Part shown: positions 21,838 to 32,268 of the stretch, one piece after another
Layout of the letters: every line of letters begins with the position of its first letter
Numbering within the stretch: position 1 is the stretch's first letter
Origin: Paramacrobiotus metropolitanus
Lineage: Eukaryota > Tardigrada > Eutardigrada > Parachela > Macrobiotidae
Direction of reading: 5' to 3'
DNA: 64,000 nucleotides
Assembly (NCBI RefSeq): GCF_019649055.1
Contig: NW_026570457.1
Span: forward strand, 1 to 64,000
Notes under the pieces: generated by a model
Database searches by the model: none
What the model saw: the letters and a program-made list of their open reading frames with translations, nothing else
Told to the model about the DNA's origin: nothing
Position numbers and translations under genes: made by a program

Positions 21838-23625
21838 GCCTGCAGCAACACGGAGCGATACCCTTCTGTTCTCAATAACGTACAACACAGGCAGCAACTA
21901 ACAGATAGCAGATGCCAGATACTGACACCTTCGTGCAAGTTCGTAACAGAATCACAATTTTACAACGTTTGCCAATCGCTGCAAGATCACTATGCATGAG
22001 AATCTCACAAACAACTGAGCGCAGAAACCACCATAATGGGTGATGCAGAACTGAAGATCAAAGTTCTTAGCGAAGAACTGCTGACGAAAAACTGCTGCAG
22101 GACTGTAGTCATCATTCTTGATGTGCACACCGCAAACAGTTCACGGGATGATTTGGATCATTCGCCATGTTTTGTGGAAATGCCGACCGCCGCAACAGGA
22201 TAGGCCTTGGACAATCCATACGAGAGTCAAATTCGGAGGATTCCACGAACTCGGGGGTGCTCATGGAACATTTTACTTAACGTTTAAGATAACTTTTTAC
22301 TTGAGTTCGATGTTTGAGACTGCATGCAAAGTTATGGACATTCGGTATCTCAAACGAAGTCTCGGGATTTTTCGAACTCTCAGAGCAAGTTAAACTTCGA
22401 ATCTGTTGGCTGGTTTCTTTATACCAAAATCGCATTAGTTAATCTTTTATCACAGCCTAGTTTCGAGCGCCCAAAAACCTTGCCCATTTTCACGATGATT
22501 TGGGAGATATCTTCGAAATTTCTAAATACTTAGCCGATCAGGCAAAAAGTTGTCATATTTTCCTGGGTTTCTTGTCAAATATCTGTACACCCTAAAAACC
22601 GGTAATCTACAAAGAGCTGAGTATAACTGAAAGTGTCCATAGGAAGCCTTTTTTCTAAGCGATGTTTGTTCCTGAATCATGAATGTAACTGGTGATCATT
22701 GATCAATAAAGCAAATTGTAAACAAAATGCGCACGACTTACGATTATTGTGCTTAATTTGTTACAGATCTCTGTAAGTTATTGTCTGACTGATTTATGAA
22801 AATTTCAGTTTTTTTTAGCCTGCGAACTTGTTTGGATTTGCGTATTTTCTTGTATAAAGTGCGACGAAATGTACCGCGGCTAGTTGTCACAAAACGAGAG
22901 TTCCCAAAACGTATTGTCCGTGCGTCGGATTGTCCCAACGGCCATATTTCTCAAAACAAAGTGACCTTGCGACCAGTTGTCTATTAAACCAAAAGTCCCA
23001 AAACGTAATGTCTCACGTCGAGTTGTCCGTAAAACGAAATGTCCACGGCGAGTTGTCCCGCGGCAAAATGTCCGCGGCGAAATGTCGCGGTACGTGCTTA
23101 ACGCACTGAGCGCAGTTCTAAAATATACGCATTCTGTCGCATGCGTATTCGTGCATACGATAACCGTAAGTACAGAATCTGAACACAAAAACCAACCCGA
23201 ATTGAGGGTATTTAAGGCTGGTTTGAATGTCGGAGAATCCTTAACTTTAAATGTAAGGTGCACCGCACTGCCGTTACTTCAACCGATAACGTTTGCTGTC
23301 ATTTCGCGGCTTTATGGAAGTGAAAATTTGCCATGCTCGAGATGAAAGAAACCCAATACTTTTCAATAGAAATCCTTATGGAGATAGAACAGTGACCCAG
23401 AAACAACAAAATAGCGATTCCCAACATGAAATAAGCATGTACTCAGGAACAAAACGGCTTTTTGGCTTCCGCCTCGATCAACCGAGCCGGTAAAGAATAA
23501 CGCGTCTTGCTAGACATAAGAGTTATTCCCGAGACGGATCTCACTATCAATTACGAAATAATCGTACAAAAAAAATACTAACAAAACTAAATACATATCG
23601 CTTGACACTTGTGTCAGCAGTGGCG
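21838..23625. other. Intergenic between copies B and C
   Basis: No supported gene. It holds the short-period repeat at 22865-23095; otherwise AT-rich sequence with stop codons in all frames. Confidence 0.4.
22865..23095. repeat. Degenerate short-period repeat rich in TTGTCC/ATGTCC
   Basis: About ten irregular units of roughly 20 bp combine AAAACG, RTTGTCC or AATGTCC, and CGCGGC (for example GGCGAGTTGTCCCGCGGCAA). Arrays of this look often produce spurious Arg-rich open frames; the two frames seen here are such artefacts. Confidence 0.6.
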
Positions 23626-25292
23626 TTATTGCATTTCCGCAGTGTCCTTGGCTGTCTTCCACTGCAGCCACACATTCCTGGGCACTATCAGATCGGCAAA
23701 ATCAACCGCTACTTCCTGACCGTTGACCTCCACCACGTGCTTACCGCCGCGCCGCATACAGTACGTCGCCTCTCCCATCAAGCAGCGCACCCGCTGGCCA
23801 CGCTGGAGAATATCGGACGCACGCACAATCCCCCACATCGATTTGAACGTATTCCCTTTTCCTTGTCCGCACCACTGGATGATAATATTTTGCCAATCCA
23901 GTTCCATAATCACCTCGGCCGGATACCATTTTGAGCTCCCTTTATAACCTTGTGCGAACACCGCTTCGCGATACTTGTACGCATCCAGATCGAGGTTGTG
24001 CTGGATGAAGCGACGCGGCTCCGTCGGGAACGGCAGAGCCGGCTTTTCCGGAGCGTGCTTATAAAGGAACAGGTCACGCAGCTCCGTTGAAAGCAGTAAA
24101 GCACTCTACGAGCAAATACTCCATGATACTTATTTTAACACTACACTGAAGGAACGAGGCCATCATCGTTATTTTGTCAGCACGGTTAGATTACCTGAAC
24201 AGGACCAACAGCGAGCTCAATGTCGTTGAGTAACGGGAAGCGGACAAGGAAGAGCGCCGCTTCCAACATTTCGCGACGGTTGGCGGTGGACAGTTCCAAG
24301 TTCCGCTTCTTACAAGCCTCCGTCGACCACCTAAAGGAAAGGCAGGAAAGCAAACATGCTGCTCAGCACAAACTGTATATATGTACTGCTGAACAAATGA
24401 CTTATTGCGTACAAGTTCGCTTACTTTTCGACAGCCACGTAGACGACATTCTCTTCAACAGCCAAAGAGCCTGAAAGAGGAACGTTGAAGAATCATTTAC
24501 AGGCTGCCGTGAGTCCGTGACTAATGCTGCTGAACTGCTCCGAACGCAGTATGGCGTCGGCAAATTCATCGACAACGTCCATACACTTCTCCACAATGTT
24601 GTCCAAGTCTGGGGTCCAGCAATTCACCTGCAGCAAAAAGCACGAATCGAACGTTATGCTGTTTGAAATGCATTGTACACTATCTGTGAGGAACCAACAT
24701 TTTCCAGCATAGTTAGGCAGTTTTCTTTAGTAACGCAGCTGATGATGCACTCGCAGCAGGCATCCACCAGCAACGGCAAAGCGAACTTGTCAGCACAGTG
24801 CAGCGTTGGGAAGATGTTTGCTTCGTTGATGCCTTCCACCGAATCCACGTACACATAATTGAGCAGGTTGGCGAACGCGTCGGAAGGAATGTCAGGAAAG
24901 TGAATAACCAGCGGAAAAGATTCAGCCACGCTGTTGCAGATCATGCTGCAGAACACGTGGCTACTGTTGCACAGAATACTCCTGCACAAATCGCGGTTAT
25001 TTCACGTCGAACCTATTGGCCCAATTTCGTAATCTAAAACTGATACTAATTTCTGTATCGTATTAAAATTAGGTCTCTCAGGTGATAATTAACCGGTTAC
25101 TCCGTACTTGTGCGCAGAGAACACTTTCACTGTCCCAAATCGACGTCCCACGACGAACTGCAAATCGCTGAACTCTCCACTGACCAACAAGTGTTTCATG
25201 CGATCTGAAAGCGCTCCAACACAGCCACGATGCTTCCTGCTGCCAGTGATGGTTTTCATACCGCTGGCATCCGAAGACGGATTAAGGCACAT
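23626..25292 (-). CDS. BTB-BACK protein with Tudor-like C-terminal module (copy C, five exons, doubtful)
   Basis: Exons 25292-25108, 24981-24699, 24627-24425, 24330-24195 and 24105-23626 fit the five-exon pattern of copy D. BTB is intact (FSDLQFVVGRRFG, ILCNSSHVFCSMIC, HCADKFALPLL). The C-terminal exon is intact with LLLSTELRDLFLYKH, YREAVFAQGY, WYPAEV, VRASDILQRGQ and VDFADLIVP. Exon 3 (BACK) is 18 bases longer than in relatives and reads into a stop after SSISHGLTAACK. A 30-base stretch starting GTAAATG and ending CTCTTTCAG (about 24503-24474) would restore the frame if it were spliced out. So this is either a pseudogene by a small insertion or a gene that has turned exon sequence into a tiny intron. 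The start is the MCLN Met shared by copies A, D and F. Confidence 0.7.
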
Positions 25293-25624
25293 GGTGGCAT
25301 CTGTTGTCACAGAAAATTTACCAATTCAAACGGTGATTTTAGACAAAATCCTGGATTGCTACGCGAACGAGATTTTCAGAAAAACAAGCAAACTTTTATC
25401 TGCCAGTAAAAATAAGTCAACGATGCAGCCAAAACGCTATGGTGCAAATTCAGCGAGTACTTCTGGCAGGCGGTTGCAGGTGGTTGCAGCCGGCAGATAG
25501 TTGTTGGTAACTTGGTTGATACGGTACAATGGCCATGAATCATTGTGAGATCACGGAATGCCGCCACTGGTCCGGCAAAAAGGTTAATGCGGCTTCTTTG
25601 ATCATAATCGGCTAGTTTTCCTGC

Positions 25625-25636
25625 CGCCTGCAGGCG
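25625..25636. promoter_or_regulatory. Palindrome CGCCTGCAGGCG upstream of copy C
   Basis: A perfect 12-bp palindrome about 330 bp upstream of the copy C start. The same 12-mer occurs upstream of copies E and F, followed in all three by G, G/C-rich bases and a CA.GC motif. Candidate shared regulatory site or remnant of a common 5' flank. Confidence 0.5.
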
Positions 25637-26265
25637 GTCACCATGCCTTGCAATGTCTGAGATGGCGGGTTCAGTCCCGTGATGGGAGCTGCGAAAAATA
25701 CTAATCGCTTTAACAAAAAAGCTTTAAAAGAAAATTTCTTTTAGAGTGTTAATTATCATATAAACCAGCTCAACGACCGGTCAGTAGTCAAACCTTATTA
25801 CGCTTATTTCTCTTACTATTCTTTCGTAATGATTTCGTGGCCAAAACGCAGACGGTAGATTGCGTTGTCTGGTCTACATGCCTGATGAATTGTTTCCGGT
25901 TCCGCTTAACTGAAGCTGCAGATTATCAAGTCCAAGGTTATGAACTTATTACGATAGCGTTTCCACAAAGTTTTTTTACTGTAGTCAAATGAGCAACCAT
26001 TTATTGGCCAGGACAATGAACATAACTGTACAGAAAGCGAATACGTAAACCGTCGAAGCAACAATTTTCTGGGCAACACAGCAGTAATACCGATATTTAC
26101 AATACAACAGATACGAGTAAATTTCGAAGCAGTTTCATCTGCCCCAGGCTGTCGGCGCGCTCATCTAATACTCGTAAGGCGTACGTGAAGAAACGCCAAC
26201 AAAAGTGTGTTTAATTATTACAAACAAAAATTGACTTGTGGCGGTGACGATCCTGGTATCTCGGA
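25637..26265. other. Intergenic, nothing coding recognised
   Basis: AT-rich. A B-box-like GGTTCAGTCCC at about 25668 prompted a check for a tRNA or tRNA-derived SINE; no clover-leaf or A box was found. Confidence 0.35.
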
Positions 26266-28394
26266 TTAGATAATGTACTCGAGGAACCTCCAGTTGGCTG
26301 CATACCACTCCAAGAACACCTTCTCGGGGATCATCAGATCGGCAAACTCAACCGCCACCTCCCGGCCGTCGACCTCGACCATGTGCTTACCGCCGCGCCG
26401 TATACAGTATTTAGCTGCACTCCCCAAGCACTGGACCCGCTGGCAACGCTGGAGAATGTCCGCAGCACGCACAATCTGCCGGTGCTTTTTGATGACCCGC
26501 GTGTCTCCCTGTCGGTACAACTGGGTAACAACTTCGCTTCCCACGGTCTGCAGCACTTCCCCCGGAATCCAGTCACCGGTGCTGGTCTGAGCGAAGACGG
26601 CTTCCCGGTGTTTGTACACGTACAGGCCGATGCGGTGCTGGAGGTGGTTGCGCGGTTCCGTTGGGAACGCGAGTGCGGGCGGCTGCGATCCGTGTTTGTA
26701 CAGAAAGATGTCGCGCAGTTCCGTTGGCAAGAGGAGCCCACTCTGAAATACAAACCGCCAGGATGTAGATGTTTTTCGCATTCTGGACACTAACTAGCAC
26801 AATATACCTTCGCATTCCAGACATCATTAATCAGTAAATGTCTCCGTATTTACACGGCACGAAAAAGATTTCAAAAACTGATAAAGTGATAAAACTGTAC
26901 GTAATTGTCGTTCAAAACCGACTGTCGGACACAATTTGTCACTGTGGTGTATTGTTGCTAAGTAGACAGATTATGAAGTTATGTCATAAAATTAATGCAA
27001 TGTTTACAATCAGTATGATTCTGGCGAGCTGGCGTACTGTACTGTACAAGTCATATTAATTATTAAAGTGTACGAGTATTACATAATACATGACAGTCAC
27101 AATACACAAGATTCACAAAATTCTCAGGTCTTTTCGATGTGCACGCAGTTAGGAAAATTTCGTCTTAATGAAGCCCAGAATTGAAATATCGTGGAAGTAC
27201 TGTCGAAGCACTTTTTACAAATTTATGCAAGAAAATTCAGGACAAAAAACTACTTCCGGTCACCGGAAATCCACCAGTGCTGAGTTTTGGTCTGCTGTTG
27301 ATCACAGCGCTAAACCGCGGACAGCAAAAAGATGTAAGTTAAATTTACCTGGATCGGCCCAAATGCGAGCTGGATATCGGTTAATACCGGAAAACGGATG
27401 AGAAAAAGCGCAGCACCGAGCACTTCGCGCTGGTTGACAGCGGTCGGTTCCAAGTTGCGTTCCATGCATGTTCTCACAGCCCAGCTGTTTCACCAAACAA
27501 GATGTATAAGTTAGTTCGCCCAACAAGCATTTAAATCACATTTTCTGAACAGTGAAACCTCCTTACTTGTCAGCTGCAATGTACACGGCATTCTCATCAG
27601 CGGACAGGGTCGAACGCTGAAGAATCATCTGCAGGCAGTCGTGGCTAATACTACTGAACTGCTCCGATCGCAGAATATCAGCGGTCGATGCGTCGACGAT
27701 ATCCAGGCATTTCTCCACGATCCTGTCGAGCTCAGGGCTCCAACGGATGGCCTGGAACAATACATACCATTAATTGCTGGTAAATCTATATTTTACGGGA
27801 TAGGGAACGAACATTTTCCAGCGTGGTCAGGCAGCTCTCTGAATTCAGATGTTTGATGAAATATTCGCAGCATGTATTCGCCAATAAAGGCAAATCAAAT
27901 TTGTCAGCGCAGTGCAGAGTTGAGAAGACATTGTCTGCACTGATGCCTTCCACCGAATCAGTGTAAACATAATTGAGCAGATTGGCGAACGCGTCGGAAG
28001 GAATGTCGGGGAAGTGAATATTCAGCGGACACGATTCAGGCACGCTGTTGCAGATCATGCTGCAGAACACATCGCTGCTGTTGCATAAAATACTCCTGCA
28101 AATACACAGCGCTCAGAACTCAGGGGGCCTGCAATTTGCAGTCATCATGATTCATGCATAATCCACCGTTAGGGTAGTTTTTCCGATGTCAACTTGTGAT
28201 AATCTTACGTACTTGTGCGCTGGGAATATTTTCACGGGACCAAATTTGCGCCCAACTGTGAATTGTATATCACTGAGTTCTCCGTTGGCTAACATGCGCT
28301 TCATGCGATCCAGCACTCCAACAGTTCCACGGCGTTCTGTGCTGACAGTGATGGCAGGAGCCTCACTGGTCTCCGGTGGCGAGTTTAGGCACAT
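26266..28394 (-). CDS. BTB-BACK protein with Tudor-like C-terminal module (copy D, five exons, intact)
   Basis: Exons 28394-28213, 28095-27813, 27751-27567, 27484-27349 and 26742-26266 join in phase (1263 nt, 420 aa), each with GT-AG borders. BTB residues about 25-150 (ELSDIQFTVGRKFG, ILCNSSDVFCSMIC, IHFPDIPSDAFANLLNYVYTDSVE, LHCADKFDLPLL). BACK about 155-262 (AIRWSPELDRIVEKCLDIVD, SISHDCLQMILQRSTLSADE, QREVLGAALFLIRFPVLTD). The C-terminal exon opens SGLLLPTELRDIFLYKH, as at the end of BACK in BTBD3/6, then an SH3/Tudor-like part (YKHREAVFAQTSTGDWIPGEV, IVRAADILQRCQ, GGKHMVEVDGREVAVEFADL). It lacks the PHR domain of BTBD1/2/3/6 and lacks the basic RKR tail of the six-exon copies. Best reference gene of the five-exon subgroup. 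Confidence 0.9.
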
Positions 28395-29499
28395 TTTGAA
28401 ATCGGTTGCCAAGAAATATCAATTCAACTTCTTACTGGATGAAAGCTGATTGTCGTTGATTGTCGGAAACAGCGCCCAATTCAAGCAAAAGACAGGAATG
28501 GTCGATGATGATATGGAATGCAATGCGTAATCCTTCTTGCGTCAGACACTCGCATCCGAAAATTACAGCAAAGAAGTGTCGTGCACAATAAAGCATCTAA
28601 TGAGAGAAACATTTTCCAGACATGGGATACATTCACGAATCACGGGCAAAGTTAACATAAAGTTCTCAAAAATATAAAACGCATCGAACTCTACCAGAAA
28701 AATAAGTAACTGAGCACTGATGCGTAGTCGCAAGGAGTGTGATGCTTGCACCGGAAGCGTAGCGTTCAAACAAACCGCTGCCCCAAAGATGGCTCTGGTT
28801 TCTCAAGTATGCACCCTGAGCGACCGCCTGTGACTGCAGTTTAGTACGTGTGTAGACCAGCGTTCATTCACTGGCTGGCTGCCAGCCGTTCCGATGCTGC
28901 CTGCAATATTAGTATGGGAAGCAAGCCTTGCCGATCGGAGGTGGCGGTGCGGTGTACAAATGCGCCGGAAGGCGGAAGTTTATGTATGATGTGCATTACT
29001 AACTACGCTAACCGGAAATGACAGAAAAACTCCTCTCATCATTAGATTAGCAGTCAGCATTGCGTTTAATAAGTACTCGAATTATCTTAATCCGCTGCAT
29101 ACGACTTACAGTAGTACTCGTATTACGTCTTCATCCGGCGATGGTAATGCACAGAAAACACGTAGCAATCTGAAGCAACAATTCCTCAGAGCATTATGAC
29201 AGAAAATCCGATAATTACGCATTTTCAATTACAGTATACAATAGTTAGAATTCGTAACAGAACATCCGGCTGTCATAACATAACATCCGCACCGAGCCCG
29301 TTTAATGAAAAAAGCAACACTATGACTAAATCATTCCAGGACGAGAATTTCACTGGTCAGTCTGTCACCATTAAACGCAAGTTACGCTACCGTGGTTCTA
29401 TACGAGATTTATGTAAAATAGCATAGAAATACAGGTATTAGTATAAAACATAAGCATGCTGCGCACATTTCCGATCCCCGGTTACGCGATAGAGGGGAC
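28395..29499. other. Intergenic between copies D and E
   Basis: 5' flank of copy D, sharing short blocks with the 5' flank of copy A (see 18390-19780). No supported gene. Confidence 0.4.
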
Positions 29500-31369
29500 T
29501 CATCCGCGCAGCTGTTGGTTAGTTGCCTTACACTCAGAGACAACTGTGTCAAGAATCATCAGGTCAGCAAAATTCACCGCCATCTCCCGGCCGTCGATCC
29601 CCTCCACCAGGTGCTTCCCACCACGTCGCATACAGTACGTGGCCGTGTCCCCCCAGCACTGCACCAGCTGGCCGCGCTGCAGAATATCCGCCGCTCGCAC
29701 CACCTCCCGCGGCCCTTTGCCGGACCGGTGCCCGTGTCGGCACCACCGGACGACAATGTCCCCGCGCGCCGTGTCCACCACTTCCGCGGGATTCCAGTCA
29801 CCGCTGCAGCTGGGTGCGAAGACCGCTTCGCGGTGCCGGTACACGTCGGGGCCGATGCGGTGCTGGAAATAGCGCGGCTCCTTCGGTGGAAACTTGTTTG
29901 GCCCCGAAAGCGCACCCTATCAGCCAACACATATTCTGTTAATAAGATGATACTATTACTATGCTCTTTCAACAACGAGCGAAAACCCATGGCGTCATCT
30001 ACGAATGCAAACTTATTTAAACCTTGAGCGGCTCAGCGGGTAAATCAGCAATACGTAAGCGGACGAGGAACAGCAGCGGCCCCAGCACTTCGCGTCGGTT
30101 GTCGGCGGACGGCTCCAAGTTGCGGTCCTGACAAGTCTTCAGCGCCCACCTGCAGCAATAAGCGGGAGCTTTAAGGGAAGTGACCCAGATACATAGCACC
30201 AAAATCGGGTTAATGGATAATAACTCCCATTTTTCCGCACTTCCAAATCATTGTTTTATGGCATTCTAAACTCTGTTGCCACTAACCAGTTGGTCTCTAC
30301 CGTGCGTTTGCGTAAATCCATTGGTGCAAGCACCATCCGGTTGCGGAGTTAAGGGTGAAATAAGAACCCCGAAACGTTTATATGCATCGAGCCTGATCGA
30401 GATGTACTAAAGTATTATTATGGGCCGATTTGATGGTATGTATCCGGGTCACTTCCACAACGTACAACATCAAAAACCACAGTGCGAGTGCTGTTTTGGA
30501 GCGATGCTTTCACAGAATATTATTATAGTCGCTAAAAACACATGGCTGAATGATAACGCAGTTACCGCATTAATCCCTTTCACTTTTCAGGAGACCTGTG
30601 CTCCTGTGGAAATCGGTTTCTTCTCCACCGTGCGGTTATAAACGCCCCTCCGTAAATGATAAAGCCCCGAAATTCCGATAACTAATTACTCTCAGCAACC
30701 TGCTGAATCGTGCTTACTTGTCCAATGCCGCGTGCACAGTTTCTCCACAACCGTATCAAAATCCGGGCTCCACCGGTTAGCCTGTGGAAGAAACATGCTG
30801 CTTACCGAAGACGATGCAGTGACGATGGATACAACGAACATTTTCCAGTGCGTTCAGGCAATTTTCTGCATTCAGATGCTTGATGATGAAGTCACAGCAG
30901 AAATCCACCAACAAAGGCAAACCAAATCTGTCAGCGCCGTACAGTGTGGGAAAGACGTTCTCTGTGTGAATGTTTTCCACGGAATCAGTGTACACATAAC
31001 TGAGCAGATTGGCGAACGCGTCGGAAGGAACGTCTGGGACGTGAATAACCAGCGGAGAAGTTCCAGGCATGCTGTTAGCCATCATGGTGTAGAACACTTC
31101 GGATCTGTTGCTCAGAATATTCCTACAAAACGAGCTCGCTTTACAGACAAACTTTCACGCTTGTTACTCTGTAATTATTAGTTCGGAATGCAGTACTTGT
31201 GCGCGTGGAACAGTGTCACTGGACCGGATGGGAGTCCGACTGCGAAGTGCACATCGCTGAACTCTCCCTTGGCCAACATGCGCTTCATACCATCGAGCAG
31301 TTTGGCAGCGCCACGACGTTCCGTGCTGGCAGCCATGGAAGGGTCGCTGGCATGCGGATCTACAGACAT
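29500..31369 (-). pseudogene. BTB-BACK pseudogene (copy E)
   Basis: The five-exon layout is recognisable: 31369-31197, 31122-30840, 30781-30718, 30149-30023 and 29916-29500. BTB is open (FSDVHFAVG, VFYTMMANSMPG, GADRFGLPLLVDFCC). Exon 3 is 64 bases instead of 185: its middle is missing and the frame shifts. The join lies at GAGAA, present at both sides of the missing part in relatives, as expected for a microhomology deletion. Exon 4 lacks several codons (VRLRIADLPAEPL). Exon 5 starts late and lacks the SGLLLP segment, but the Tudor-like part is open (YRHREAVFAPSCSGDWNPAEV, VVRAADILQRGQ). It ends differently from copy D (LDTVVSECKATNQQLRG). Confidence 0.75.
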
Positions 31370-32268
31370 GCGAATCACTTGCCAGAGTATTAGTGACAAA
31401 GATCGTTTCTATACAAAGTCAATTTAACGAAGTTTGCACAAAATGGAATTCCGTATGTATTTCAAAGTTCACACTTTGCTGGTCTGACTTGACAGTGCGA
31501 TCCGATCAAACACTGGAGCGCAGTACAAACGAATGTGTTTGACTGTCTAGTCAGCGCCTGCAGGCGGCCGCCAGGCTTGTCACCCTTGCCCTTGCCCAGT
31601 GCTGATCGCCAAATCGGATTTTAAAGTATTGTTAGCATTAAATTAAAAAAAATACTGTCTGTTTCTTTTCGAGATTAACAAAAACTATTATTAAGTCTAG
31701 TTTGATTAAAAATTGTAAGCAAGGTCCAACCAAAATGGTAGAAATAATTACGTGTGCTAGTCAGATTCAGCGAAAACGCCGCGCAGGATATTTTTCGCAA
31801 TTTTGTAAGTGCTCCTTAGTCAATGCCAGTGTACTGTACGCTATCCTGATAAGTGCGGGGGAGAGAATTACTGTGAGCGCCCCACGTTAATGACGTTTTG
31901 ACGTACGAGTAAGTTTATTAAATTATCGAACAAGCTATATTGGTCAGAAAATGTCAACAGCCAAGCCCGTAATCACAATTGGCTTTTTAACTGATCCTTT
32001 CAACAAAAAAATGCTCCGGTGCCATCCTCATTGTGCCCGTTACATATAGAACGTGATTATCAAATGTTGTAACAACACAGATGCAAGACAGATCTTGAAA
32101 CAAAACAGAAGCGCAAGTATTTCACAAAATACACCAATACAATAAAGTGATTTGTAACTGCATCTGTGATAGAATGCTTTCAGCGCAATATGCGCGGATC
32201 TCAGCAATAGTCAGCATACACAATAAAGGGGACTTATTCGAGCAGCTTGCTGTAGACTGCATCTCAGC
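31370..32268. other. Intergenic between copies E and F
   Basis: Contains the upstream palindrome of copy E and otherwise AT-rich DNA with no supported gene. Confidence 0.4.
31555..31566. promoter_or_regulatory. Palindrome CGCCTGCAGGCG upstream of copy E
   Basis: Perfect 12-bp palindrome about 190 bp upstream of the copy E start codon, in the same relative place as the one upstream of copy F. Confidence 0.5.

Noticed and set aside
22865-23095. CRISPR-like array
   Set aside because: Units are irregular without constant repeats or spacers, and the genome is eukaryotic.
22880-23345. Arg-rich frames over the short-period repeat
   Set aside because: Open frame is a by-product of the repeat; similar frames occur on both strands.
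25660-25690. Possible tRNA or SINE B box (GGTTCAGTCCC)
   Set aside because: No A box, acceptor stem or clover-leaf could be built around it.
28394-28412. Upstream extensions of BTB exon 1 starting at TTG or GTG
   Set aside because: Nuclear animal genes start at ATG; the conserved MCLN Met or its aligned equivalent was used instead.
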